Part shown: one piece after another, positions 30,001 to 37,604 of the stretch
How the letters are laid out: the number at the start of each line of letters is the position of its first letter
Position numbering within the stretch: position 1 is the stretch's first letter
DNA from: Ectothiorhodospira mobilis
GTDB taxonomy: Bacteria > Pseudomonadota > Gammaproteobacteria > Ectothiorhodospirales > Ectothiorhodospiraceae
NCBI RefSeq assembly: GCF_900114895.1
Contig: NZ_FOUO01000001.1
Span: 248,001 to 312,000, forward strand
DNA: 64,000 nt
Direction of reading: 5' to 3'
Notes under the pieces: generated by a model
Told to the model about the DNA's origin: nothing
The model's database searches: none
Seen by the model: the letters and a program-made list of their open reading frames with translations, nothing else
Translations under genes and position numbers: made by a program

Positions 30001-31999
30001 GGATGGCCTTGAACAGGGTCTCCTCGTCCAGGCCGCGGCGCTGCATCACCGGCGAGGCGGCGAAGAAGGCCCCCTGGAAGGCGATGCCCTGCATGCGGAA
30101 CTGCAGGTCGGCGTTGGAGGCCTCGTCCCGGGCGATGCGGAAGGCGTCCAGATAGAAGACGCGGATCTCATGCTCGATGATGTAGCGCTGCGCCCAGGCG
30201 GGGAAGCTGCGCCATACCGCCTCGGCATCCTCCAGATTGGACTGGATGATGAAGAATCCACCCTGTTTCAGCCCCGCCAGGGGGTTGGAGTGGTCGAACA
30301 CGTTGGGATCCGGGGACAGCACCACGTCCACGGTCTTGAGTTCACTGCTCACCCGGATGGGTTCGGGGGCGGCGGCCAGGTAATAGGTGGTGGGCTGCCC
30401 CTTCTTCTCGGAGCCGTACTTGGGGTTGGCCTTGATGTGGAAGTCCAGCAGATCGAACAGGGTCATGGCCAGGTTCTTGCCGGTGGTCATGGCTCCCCAG
30501 CCGCCCACGGAGTGCAGGCGCACGGCGATGGCCTCCTCGGGCATCAGGCTCGGGTTCTCCGAACCCCGCAGGGCCAGCTCCCGCACCCGCGGGTAGGCCT
30601 CCACCACGGACTGCTGGTGCAGCTCCTGCTTGGGACTGGCGGCCTCGTCGCGCACGAAGTCCACGGAGAGATAGAAGAAGGTGCGCTGGGCGCCGTCGGG
30701 GAGCATGTTCTCCACGGCGGCAATCAGGCCCTCGGGCTGCAGGTCCCGGGAACCCAGGCCATAGGCGCCGGAGTAGAGGCGCGGGATGTCGTCATTGCGG
30801 TCGAAGGCCGGGTAATCGGCATAGGGCATCACCTTGCCCGCCAGGCCGTTCTCAATGGCCTTGCCCACGGCGGCGCGGGTCTCGCGCATCAGCGGCAGGT
30901 CCTCCGCCAGGGGCTGGTCGGTGCGCTCCAGCACGGCCACTCCCTTACGCCCCTTGAGCAGGGCGGCCAAGGCGGCCCCGGGGAAGGGGCGGAACATGGT
31001 CAGGTTCACCACCCCCACCTTGAGGTTGCGGGTGGCGCGCAGATGATCGGCCACGGCCTCGGCGGTGGCCACCATGCTGCCCTGCCCCAGGATCAGGTAT
31101 TCGGCGTCCTCGGTGCGGTAGCCGCAGACACGGCCATAGCGCCGGCCGGTGAGTTCGTAGAACTCCTCCATGCACTGGTCCGCCAGCTCGGCCACGTGGT
31201 CGAAGAAGTAGGGACGCTGGGCCGCCACCTGCTGCATGTAGGCGTCCTGGTTCTGGGAGGCACCGGAGAGCATGGGCTCGTCCACGTCCCAGATGGCAGG
31301 GATGCGCCGGCGCTTCTCGCCGAAGATGAGGCGCTGCGCCGGCGTGGGGCAGTCGATGGTGTCATCGGGGCGCCCCAGGTACTCGGCGATGAGCTCCCGC
31401 TCGGGCACCTTCAGGGACTCGATGAGGTGCGTGGTGAGGAAGCCGTCCTGGGCGACGATCCCGGGGGTGAGGGACAGCTCCGCCACCTTGTGGGCGATGA
31501 GGTTCAGGTCCGCCGCCTCCTGGGCGCTCTTGGCGAACACCTGGAAGAAGCCGGTGTCATCCACGCAATGGTAATCGTCGTGGGAGGCGTGCACGTTCAG
31601 CGCCGCCTTGGTGATGGCGCGGCAGCCGATGTTGAGGATATAGGGCAGGCGCTTGCCCGCGGCCGCATACAGGGACTCGTGCATGAAGGCCACGCCCTGG
31701 GCGGAGGAGAAGTTGATGGCGCGCATGCCGGTCATGGACAGCCCGGCGGTGACGGCGGCGGCGGCATGCTCCGATTCGGGCTCGATGAACACCAGCGAGC
31801 GGCCGGAGATGTTCACATGGCCCTTGGACACCTCCTCGGCCCACATCTCCCCCATCTGCGTGGAGGGGGTGATGGGATAGGCCCCGGCCGCGTCCGATGC
31901 CTCGCGCTCGCAGTGGATCACCGCGGTGTTGCCGTCCATGGCGGCGCGGATGCCCTTGTACTTGAAGTCTTGGGACGACTTGCTGCGTTTGAAGATCAT
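27035..31999 (-). CDS. nifJ: Pyruvate:ferredoxin (flavodoxin) oxidoreductase, extra-long form
   Basis: A 1654-residue fused PFOR that interconverts pyruvate + CoA with acetyl-CoA + CO2, using ferredoxin as redox partner; usual NifJ is ~1180 residues. Order: pyruvate/TPP domains I-II (AYPITPSTQMGEMW), gamma domain (VRLHSVGGWGAMTTGKN, ~492), two [4Fe-4S] motifs (CTACGDCYTVCP ~791; CKGCMECVEICE ~929) separated by a helical insert, proximal-cluster/TPP domain (CGDGACLGCGEK ~1003; VSVGGDGAMYD ~1225), then an Ala/Pro linker (~1545-1565) and an added C-terminal ferredoxin domain (CTACDEC ~1581 with a distal CP). The ATG at 31999 has AGGAG upstream. It sits between rnfB and rnfC, suggesting direct electron exchange with Rnf. 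Confidence 0.95.
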   Translation of the reverse strand: MIFKRSKSSQDFKYKGIRAAMDGNTAVIHCEREASDAAGAYPITPSTQMGEMWAEEVSKGHVNISGRSLVFIEPESEHAAAAVTAGLSMTGMRAINFSSAQGVAFMHESLYAAAGKRLPYILNIGCRAITKAALNVHASHDDYHCVDDTGFFQVFAKSAQEAADLNLIAHKVAELSLTPGIVAQDGFLTTHLIESLKVPERELIAEYLGRPDDTIDCPTPAQRLIFGEKRRRIPAIWDVDEPMLSGASQNQDAYMQQVAAQRPYFFDHVAELADQCMEEFYELTGRRYGRVCGYRTEDAEYLILGQGSMVATAEAVADHLRATRNLKVGVVNLTMFRPFPGAALAALLKGRKGVAVLERTDQPLAEDLPLMRETRAAVGKAIENGLAGKVMPYADYPAFDRNDDIPRLYSGAYGLGSRDLQPEGLIAAVENMLPDGAQRTFFYLSVDFVRDEAASPKQELHQQSVVEAYPRVRELALRGSENPSLMPEEAIAVRLHSVGGWGAMTTGKNLAMTLFDLLDFHIKANPKYGSEKKGQPTTYYLAAAPEPIRVSSELKTVDVVLSPDPNVFDHSNPLAGLKQGGFFIIQSNLEDAEAVWRSFPAWAQRYIIEHEIRVFYLDAFRIARDEASNADLQFRMQGIAFQGAFFAASPVMQRRGLDEETLFKAIREQLQEKFGSKGERVVEDNLRVVRRGFDEITEITDKVVTQEAAGAVQTQRVPEMPVMLKRLPQSHSPSADIHRFWEQTGSFYLSGQGNDNLADPFIARSLIPASTGIYRDMTQIRFEYPAWDPARCTACGDCYTVCPDSAIPGLANSIGEVFDTAVRRIETGGRPTRLLRRAVRDLEKRLRQGLLEAGEEADVAAELDAAIDRLLAEGNHGEEDKARLQEELGWLREAIGDFQFAVTKPYFTALEKRSKGSGGLFSLTINPYTCKGCMECVEICEEGALQAVTQTPEAVDTLRRNWDFWLDLPTTNPQYNRIDDLDEGIGALETLLMDKRVYGSMNCGDGACLGCGEKTAIHLFTGTVTALMQPRVKAQVKKLDDLIARLEQHVRLKLAEGMDLSDVNAVNQVIGQHSDKDLTLSRLSAALDATGATTVDPDWLQWVSGVLAQLKDLRWRYVEGPTGRGRSDLGMVNATGCTSVWGGTFPYSPYPFPWASHLFQDSPSMALGLFEGHMAKMAEGFKAIRQAELELAGKYDPVEHEAFFAQFNWEQFSDEEFALCPPVVSVGGDGAMYDIGFQNLSRALMSGMPIKVLVLDTQVYSNTGGQACTSGFISQVSDMAPYGKAWKGKEEIRKEISLIGLAHRTSYVMQGAISNVTHLLESFIEGLNARRPALFNVYAVCPPEHGVGDDVAFAQSKLAVESRAYPLFRYNPDRGVTFRECCDLEGNPSLEQDWPSYTLKYQDEDGNEATMELPMTFADFALTEGRFRKHFRKAPQETWNEDMIPLPEFLQMSEDEREGRFPYIWTVDSKNRLGRVLVSEEIVRSTEERRDFWHQLKGLLGLDHEVVDAEAVAAQTRSDMAQRLSQALLSLASGQGAGQLATALEGQSAPAPAPAAPAASEAAAGNGGADWEYEPVWVESNECTACDECLQIAPGAFAYNDDKQAVVTDPKGAPYKDLVRAAEKCPALAIHPGTPANPAEPDAEKLMKRAAKFN

Positions 32000-32126
32000 G
32001 GTCACTCTCCTGCCAGCCCGCGGGCCGTCGTGTTTTCAGAATCGGTGTCAGTGCCTTCCGTGCGGAGATGACAAGGGGCCGGCCCCGGGCCCGATGGCCG
32101 GCCGGCATCGCCCCGCGCGCGCCGCG

Positions 32127-33020
32127 TCATACGCGGGGCAGGGGCTCCATGCGTGGAAGCGGTTCCTTGCGGGTGACTTTGCGCGCGCCCGAGCCCTTGC
32201 GGGACTCTTTCCCCTCCAGCCAGACGATGGCCCCCGTGGGGCAGCGCTGGATGGCCACCGGGGAGGCCAGGGCGTTCTTCTCGTAGTCGATCACGGCCAG
32301 GTGGTTCTCGATGCGGATCAGCCCCTCGGGGGCGTCCATGGCACAGCGGCCGCAGCCGGTGCACACCACCTGGCATTGGGCCATGGCCTCGTCCTGGGGG
32401 TCCTGGTTGCGGCAGGCCACCCACAGGCGGTGGCTCTCCGGCTGCAGGCTGAACAGGTCCTTGGGGCAGACCTCGACGCAGTCCCCGCAGCCGGTGCACC
32501 GGTCCACATCCACCACCGGCAGGCCGTAGCGGTTCAGGCGGATGGCATCGAACGAGCACACCTGCTCGCAGTCCCCCAGCCCCAGGCAGCCCCAGGTACA
32601 GCCCTTGCCCCCACCGGACACCAGGGCGGCGGCGCGGCAGGACTTGAGCCCCTGGTAGCGGGCCCGGGTGGCGGCCACATGGGAACCACCGGCGCAAGCC
32701 AGGCGGGCGATCTTGCGCTCCTGGCTGCCCACGGAGACCCCCAGGAAATCGGCGATCTTCTGGTTCATCTCCGCCGAGTTCACCGTGCACTGCGCCGGCT
32801 GGGCGCGCCCGGCCACCAGGGCCTCGGCAAAGGCACGGCACCCCGCCTCGCCGCAGGCACCGCAGTTGGTGCGGGGCAGCATGTCTTCCAGCTGATCGAT
32901 ACGGGGATCCTCGAAGACGTACAGCCGCCGGTTGGCAAATGCCAGTACACCGGCCAGGAGCACGCCCAGGGAGGCCATGAACCCGCCCGCCAGCACGATT
33001 TGAAGGGTAGAGGAAGTCAC
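32127..33020 (-). CDS. rnfB: Rnf electron transport complex subunit B, multi-cluster form
   Basis: A 297-residue subunit that accepts electrons from ferredoxin. It has an N-terminal membrane anchor (~6-30), the [4Fe-4S] domain TNCGACGEAGCRAF, then a ferredoxin-rich region: CTWGCLGLGDCEQVC, CTGCGDCVEVCP, CQVVCTGCGRC and CPTGA. E. coli RsxB has only ~190 residues; this layout resembles the longer clostridial RnfB. The fourth Cys of one motif (CAMDAP) and most Cys of the last (YEKNALASPVAIQRCP) are missing, so not all clusters may form. The start is taken as GTG 33020; GTG 33050 is an alternative. It is the first gene of the operon, behind an FNR box. Confidence 0.93.
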   Translation of the reverse strand: MTSSTLQIVLAGGFMASLGVLLAGVLAFANRRLYVFEDPRIDQLEDMLPRTNCGACGEAGCRAFAEALVAGRAQPAQCTVNSAEMNQKIADFLGVSVGSQERKIARLACAGGSHVAATRARYQGLKSCRAAALVSGGGKGCTWGCLGLGDCEQVCSFDAIRLNRYGLPVVDVDRCTGCGDCVEVCPKDLFSLQPESHRLWVACRNQDPQDEAMAQCQVVCTGCGRCAMDAPEGLIRIENHLAVIDYEKNALASPVAIQRCPTGAIVWLEGKESRKGSGARKVTRKEPLPRMEPLPRV

Positions 33021-33155
33021 GGTGCCGTTTTGTCCTAACAGAACACTCACTTTTTGTGCAGTGAACAATTGATGACAAAAGCTACCCCGCGCTCGTCATG
33101 GGGTCAACCCATGGAGCCGTCGGAAAAGAAGAAAAAAGCTTATTTCAGTCCGATA

Positions 33156-33169
33156 TTGATGGATATCAA
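33156..33169 (-). promoter_or_regulatory. FNR/Anr-type box upstream of rnfB-nifJ operon
   Basis: TTGATGGATATCAA is a perfect match to the FNR/Anr consensus TTGAT-N4-ATCAA. Its centre is ~142 bases upstream of the rnfB start codon, with an AT-rich stretch just downstream in the direction of rnfB. No other gene starts from this intergenic region. Anaerobic activation of the operon is the natural inference, fitting an oxygen-sensitive PFOR. Confidence 0.78.
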
Positions 33170-33289
33170 CGCAAAGCGGGGCGTCACCGGGGGGAGAACT
33201 GCCCCACGATGGGGCACGGCATGCCCGGGTCCGACCTGGCACGGGCATGCCCCCGCGCAAACGGGGGGACCTGCAGGGAACACGAGGTT

Positions 33290-33712
33290 TTACAACCGCT
33301 TCAGGCAGTCCAGATAGGCCCGCTCATCCGGCGCCCGCCCCTGGCGCTGGGCCTCCCAGAGGGCCGTGCCCAGGCATTCCATCATGGCGTGTTCCGCCCC
33401 ATGGGGCCCCATGCGCAGGGCCAGGGCACGATGCACCGCGGCGATGCCCGCCGGCCGGTCCAGGGCCACCTGGTCCCGCAGGGCCAGGTGCATGCCCATA
33501 TGCAGGAATGGATTGTCGACACCCTCGGCGACACCGAACTCCGCCCCGCCCGCGGCCGCCGCATCCTCCAGGAGCCCTTGGTATTCCGGATGCTCGCGCA
33601 CCAGCTCCGCGATCTGCCGCTCCAGGGGCTGCAGCGCCTCCCCGGCCCGCCACTTGCGCCAGGCCTGGCAGTACATGGCCCGCAATTGCTCACGACCCTG
33701 ATCGGCAAACAT
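33290..33712 (-). CDS. DUF1841 family protein
   Basis: A 140-residue protein of unknown function found widely in proteobacteria (DUF1841). The family pattern is visible: a start like MFADQGREQLRAMYCQAWRK, then LQPLERQIAELVREHPEYQG, and a His-rich conserved segment NPFLHMGMHLALRDQV. There is no signal peptide and no catalytic motif that can be named. The ATG is at 33712; the gene reads toward rnfB, with the FNR box in between. Confidence 0.85.
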   Translation of the reverse strand: MFADQGREQLRAMYCQAWRKWRAGEALQPLERQIAELVREHPEYQGLLEDAAAAGGAEFGVAEGVDNPFLHMGMHLALRDQVALDRPAGIAAVHRALALRMGPHGAEHAMMECLGTALWEAQRQGRAPDERAYLDCLKRL

Positions 33713-33842
33713 GCCCCACCCTCGATGCTGAACCGCGCCCGAGGCGCCGAACCTGCCAGTGTACCACCCTTGATCCCTCCCCCCGCCCCGCCGATCATGG
33801 GTCTTTGCGGGCACCGCAGCCCGTGCCGCCAAGGAGACCGCC

Positions 33843-34406
33843 ATGGAACTGCCGACCCTGGAGATCCGGCTGCCGGACTGGCTCGAGGCCCGCATGGCCC
33901 ATGACCTGCCCCCCATGCCCGGCGCCCGGGAACAGATGCGCTTTGCCATCGCCCTGGCCCGGGACAACGTGAACCAGGGCACCGGCGGCCCCTTCGGCGC
34001 GGCCGTCTTCGACGCCCAGGGACGGCTGGTGGCCCCGGGGGTGAACCTGGTACTGCACCTGAACTGCGCCCTGCTGCATGCCGAGATGGTGGCCATGGCC
34101 CTGGCCCAGCGGCGCTTGGGCCGCCACGACTTGAGCGACGGCGGCCGGCTGCAGTACACCCTGGTCTCCTCGGCGGAGCCCTGTGCCATGTGCCTCGGGG
34201 CCATCCCATGGTCCGGGGTCACGCGCTTCGTCTGCGGCGCCCGGGACGGCGACGTGCGCCGCATCGGCTTCGACGAGGGGACCAAGCCCCGGCCGTGGAC
34301 CCACGGCCTCACCCGCCGCGGCATCCAGGTGGAACGGGACGTGCTGCGGGACTCGGCCCAGGAGGTGCTGCAGGCCTACGCCGACTCCGGCGGCGCCATC
34401 TACTGA
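33843..34406 (+). CDS. Nucleoside/nucleobase deaminase (CDA superfamily)
   Basis: A 187-residue cytidine-deaminase-fold protein. The zinc site is clear: HAEMVAMALA (His and catalytic Glu) and SAEPCAMCLGAIPWSG (two Cys). The spacing and the C-terminal part fit guanine/tRNA-adenosine deaminase-like nucleoside deaminases rather than cytidine deaminase; the substrate cannot be fixed. An essential TadA is expected elsewhere in the genome; this protein has a longer N-terminus (~35 residues before the domain) than TadA. AAGGAG precedes the ATG at 33843. Confidence 0.85.
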   Translation: MELPTLEIRLPDWLEARMAHDLPPMPGAREQMRFAIALARDNVNQGTGGPFGAAVFDAQGRLVAPGVNLVLHLNCALLHAEMVAMALAQRRLGRHDLSDGGRLQYTLVSSAEPCAMCLGAIPWSGVTRFVCGARDGDVRRIGFDEGTKPRPWTHGLTRRGIQVERDVLRDSAQEVLQAYADSGGAIY

Positions 34407-34522
34407 CGGCCCGGGTCCGCCCCGGATGACAGGCCGCCCCCGGATCGGGACAATATCCGGCCCCGACCGGCCCATGGCAGGACCGGCCACCCCTTCCCCA
34501 TCCGACCCCTTGCGGACCGCCC

Positions 34523-35053
34523 ATGAAGCACCTCGTCAAGCCCCTCCTCCTCCTGTCCCTGCTGGCCCTGGCCGGCTGGATGTTCTACTCCCCTTATCAC
34601 GCGGTGGATCGCATCCGCGAGGCCGCCCAGGCCGAGGACACCGAGACGATGGCACGCTATACGGACCTTCCGGCCCTGCGTGCGGACGTGCGCCAGGCCC
34701 TGAGGGCCTCCATGGAGCAGGAATGGACCGAGGCCGCGGGGGACCACCCCTTCGCCGCCATGGGTCTGGCCCTGGCGGACGCCCTGCTCCAGCCCCTGGT
34801 GGACGCGATGGTCTCCCCCGAGGTACTCACCCGCATCTGGCAGGGCTACCTGCCCAGGACCCCGGCCCAGGACGAGGATGAATTGGCCATGAAACGCCGG
34901 GAGAACACCCGCGTGGACCTGGGCTACGAGGCCTACGACCGTTTCGTGGTGACCATCGCCGGCCGGGACACCCCCGAGGACAAGGTGCAACTGGTCTTCA
35001 CCCGCCGCAACCTCATCTTCTGGAAGCTCACCGGCCTGCGCCTGCCCCTCTGA
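34523..35053 (+). CDS. DUF2939 family membrane-anchored or exported protein
   Basis: A 176-residue protein starting with a basic residue pair and a hydrophobic helix (MKHLVKPLLLLSLLALAGWM), followed by the DUF2939 pattern (SPYHAVDRIREAAQAEDTET, VDLGYEAYDRFVVTIAG, LVFTRRNLIFWKLTGLRLP). The function is unknown; proteins of this family are typically envelope-associated. It converges on the antiporter gene. Confidence 0.82.
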   Translation: MKHLVKPLLLLSLLALAGWMFYSPYHAVDRIREAAQAEDTETMARYTDLPALRADVRQALRASMEQEWTEAAGDHPFAAMGLALADALLQPLVDAMVSPEVLTRIWQGYLPRTPAQDEDELAMKRRENTRVDLGYEAYDRFVVTIAGRDTPEDKVQLVFTRRNLIFWKLTGLRLPL

Positions 35054-35105
35054 AGGATGAGTCGGCGCACCAACTAACATCCCTTGCCTTCCGTCATGGG
35101 CAGGT

Positions 35106-36710
35106 CTATCGCAATATTGAAGCTTTGTGCTGGCCCGGATCTTTCGCCCGCCGTCCCGCCTTCCCTCCCTGGAGACGGTCCCAGGCGGTGCTGGCGAGAC
35201 CCATGCCGGCCCCCACCATGGCCATGTAGATCTCATCCACCCCTTCACGGCGCAGCGGGGCCTCCTCGTCCTCGTACATGATCTGGGCGACGATGAGACC
35301 GGAAAATCCCCTGCGGCGCAGCCTGCGGGCGGCGATCTGCTTGCCCTCGAAGTCCGGGGTGGCCAGGATCACGGCGCGGATGCCATCCAGATCCACCCCG
35401 TTCCAGAAACAGATGTCCTCGGCGTCGGCATAGACCACATGCCGGTCCTGCTTCTGGTGTTCCGCCACCTTGGTGGTATCGGCATCCACCCCGGCCACCC
35501 GGGCCCCGTTGCGGGTGAGCACGTTGAAGGCGGCCGTGCCGGTGCGGCCCATGCCGACGACCAGGAGTTCCGCATCCCCCAACGAGACCGGCTGTTCGTC
35601 GGGATGGCGGCTGCGGCGCTCGAAACGGCGCAGGCGGGATTCAAGGCGGTCGAACAGGCTGTGGGAGACCCGGTTCAAGGGGGCGGAGAGGACAAAGCTG
35701 AAGGTCACCGCCAGGGCCAGGGGCACGAGCCAATCCTGGAGCACGGCGGCGGCCACGATGAGACCGAACTCGCTGTAGCTGCTCAGGCTCAGGGCCGCGA
35801 GGAAGGCATTGCGGGCCCGCAGACCGAATCCCAGCAGCAGGAAGAAGAACAGCGCCCCTTTGACCGGCAGCAGCAGGGCGAGCCCGAGACCAAACAGGGC
35901 CGCCTCCAGATCCGGCAGCCCCGACATGCCGATCTGCAGGAAGAAGCCCACGAGAAAGAGCTCCTTGAGGCCCCAGAGGGCATTGCCGATCTCCTGGGCG
36001 CGGGCGTGTCCGGAGAGCATCACCCCCATGGCCAGGGCCCCCACCTCGGGGCTCAGACCAAAGAGATCGAAGCCCCACCCCCCGACGACGATGGCGAGCA
36101 CCACCCCCATGACCACCACCAACTCGTCGTGTCCGGCCAGGTCCAGCAGCCAGTGGAGCACGGGCCGCAACAGCGGCAGGGCGATGAGCAGCAGGGCCCA
36201 GGGAGACGGCTCGTGGCCGCCAGCCACGGCCAGGACCAGGAGGGCCAGCAGGTCCTGGATGATGAGGATGCCGATGGCCATGCGGCCGTGAAAGGCCCGC
36301 AGTTCCCGCTTCGCCTCCAGCACCTTGGCCGCCAGCACGGTGCTGGAGAAGGCCAGAACGATGGCCAGGGTCAAGGCCGTCTCCCCGCCCGGCAGCATGG
36401 GCAGGGCGATGAAGACCCCGAGAAAGAGGACCACGGTGAACAGGAAATGCAGCAGGGCCCCGCCCAGGACCGCCCGCTCCACCAGGTTGCGCAGCTTGAG
36501 CTTGAGGCCCACGGTGAACAGGAGCAGCAGCACCCCCAGGTGGGCCACGTGGTCCAGGACCTCCCCCGTCTGCTGGGGCAATCCCAGGCCGGGACCAAAG
36601 TAATTCAGGGCAAAGCCGGCGGCGAGGAACCCCACCAGCGGCGGCAATCCCACCAGACGCACCAGCATGCCAAAGACGAAGGCGAACGACAGGGAGATGA
36701 CTTCAATCAA
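35106..36710 (-). CDS. CPA2 cation:proton antiporter with TrkA-N domain (Kef/YbaL-like)
   Basis: A 534-residue protein with about twelve transmembrane segments (Na+/H+ exchanger fold, residues ~1-380) and a cytosolic Rossmann domain (~400-520, LLVVGMGRTGTAAFNVLTRN) typical of KefB/KefC/YbaL systems. Such proteins exchange K+ or Na+ for protons, with nucleotide or glutathione control. The start is a TTG at 36710 with AAGGA eight bases upstream; no better start is visible. It is divergent from cytochrome b561, with a 14-bp palindrome in the shared upstream region. Confidence 0.9.
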   Translation of the reverse strand: MIEVISLSFAFVFGMLVRLVGLPPLVGFLAAGFALNYFGPGLGLPQQTGEVLDHVAHLGVLLLLFTVGLKLKLRNLVERAVLGGALLHFLFTVVLFLGVFIALPMLPGGETALTLAIVLAFSSTVLAAKVLEAKRELRAFHGRMAIGILIIQDLLALLVLAVAGGHEPSPWALLLIALPLLRPVLHWLLDLAGHDELVVVMGVVLAIVVGGWGFDLFGLSPEVGALAMGVMLSGHARAQEIGNALWGLKELFLVGFFLQIGMSGLPDLEAALFGLGLALLLPVKGALFFFLLLGFGLRARNAFLAALSLSSYSEFGLIVAAAVLQDWLVPLALAVTFSFVLSAPLNRVSHSLFDRLESRLRRFERRSRHPDEQPVSLGDAELLVVGMGRTGTAAFNVLTRNGARVAGVDADTTKVAEHQKQDRHVVYADAEDICFWNGVDLDGIRAVILATPDFEGKQIAARRLRRRGFSGLIVAQIMYEDEEAPLRREGVDEIYMAMVGAGMGLASTAWDRLQGGKAGRRAKDPGQHKASILR

Positions 36711-36805
36711 AACGCATTTCCTTCCAACCTGGGACCGGCGCGGCCGATCCGGCCATGGGGCCCGTATCCGCCAGGGAGATGGCGCAGGGCCCCGCGATTC
36801 CGTTA

Positions 36806-36819
36806 CGCCCGTACGGGCG
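36806..36819. promoter_or_regulatory. 14-bp perfect palindrome in divergent promoter region
   Basis: CGCCCGTACGGGCG is a perfect palindrome lying between the antiporter gene (starts 36710, leftward) and cytochrome b561 (starts 36944, rightward). An AT-richer stretch follows. It could be an operator for a dimeric regulator; no family is assigned. Confidence 0.3.
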
Positions 36820-36943
36820 AATACTGCTACCCTTAGTGGGCCTTATTCCATCCTGAACGGGCCGGTGGCGCCCGGCATCCCGTGATGCGGCGCCACCCGG
36901 CCCGGGTACCGAGCATGACATCCACAAGACCAAGGGAGCACAC

Positions 36944-37531
36944 ATGAGCACCGACTACCCGACCGTTGAAGTGGCCTCCGGGCTGCCGCGCCATTCCTTC
37001 GCCCTCCGGGTGCTGCACTGGCTCATCGCCGTCCTGCTGGTGTTCGCCCTCATCGGCGGTTTCACCCTGGGCATCCTGGGGCAAGAACAACTGACGGCGC
37101 TGGTGGGGGCCGATCTGGCCGGCACCGCCTTCATGGCCCACAAGACCCTGGGCATCTCCATCCTGCTCCTGATGCTGGTTCGCCTGGTGGTACGGCTCTC
37201 CCAGCGCACCCCCGAGTACGCCATCTCGCCAACGCGCATGCAGCGCGCCCTGGGCGGCCTGGTGCATTTCCTGCTGTATGTCCTGGTGATCGCCATGCCC
37301 ATCGTCGGCTGGCTGGGCACGGCCGCGGCGGGGGCGCCGGTGAACTTCTTCACATGGGAACTGCCCGGCTTCCTGGCCGAGGACCCCGCCCTGGCCGAGA
37401 ACCTGTTCCTGGCCCACATGGCCCTGGGGGTGACGATCGCTATCCTCATCGTCCTCCACACCGCCGCCGGCCTGTACCACTACCGGGTGCGCCAGGACTG
37501 GGTGATGAAGCGCATCAGCCTGTTCCGCTGA
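36944..37531 (+). CDS. Cytochrome b561 family protein
   Basis: A 195-residue membrane protein with four helices and di-heme b ligand histidines: HWLIAVLLVFALIGGF (helix 1), FMAHKTLGISILLLMLVRLV (helix 2), a third helix VHFLLYVLVIAMPIVGWLG, and FLAHMALGVTIAILIVLHTA (helix 4). Such proteins move electrons between quinol and periplasmic acceptors, for example superoxide in E. coli CybB. GGGAG precedes the ATG at 36944. Confidence 0.92.
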   Translation: MSTDYPTVEVASGLPRHSFALRVLHWLIAVLLVFALIGGFTLGILGQEQLTALVGADLAGTAFMAHKTLGISILLLMLVRLVVRLSQRTPEYAISPTRMQRALGGLVHFLLYVLVIAMPIVGWLGTAAAGAPVNFFTWELPGFLAEDPALAENLFLAHMALGVTIAILIVLHTAAGLYHYRVRQDWVMKRISLFR

Positions 37532-37543
37532 ACCTGCCGGGCA

Positions 37544-37575
37544 GAACCGGGGGGGGGGGATTCTCCCCCCGGTTC
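37544..37575. terminator. Strong symmetrical hairpin between convergent genes
   Basis: GAACCGGGGGG (37544-37554) pairs perfectly with CCCCCCGGTTC (37565-37575) around a ten-base loop. It lies between the stops of cytochrome b561 and the CinA-N gene and may end transcription from both sides, although there is no T-run. It includes an 11-base G homopolymer. Confidence 0.45.
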
Positions 37576-37604
37576 ATGCGCCGCGGCGGTCCGCGCCCCT
37601 TCCC

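Noticed and set aside
27107-32071. Very long plus-strand open frame antisense to nifJ
   Set aside because: A shadow of nifJ: low-complexity Gly/His/Leu composition, with no motifs or ribosome site.
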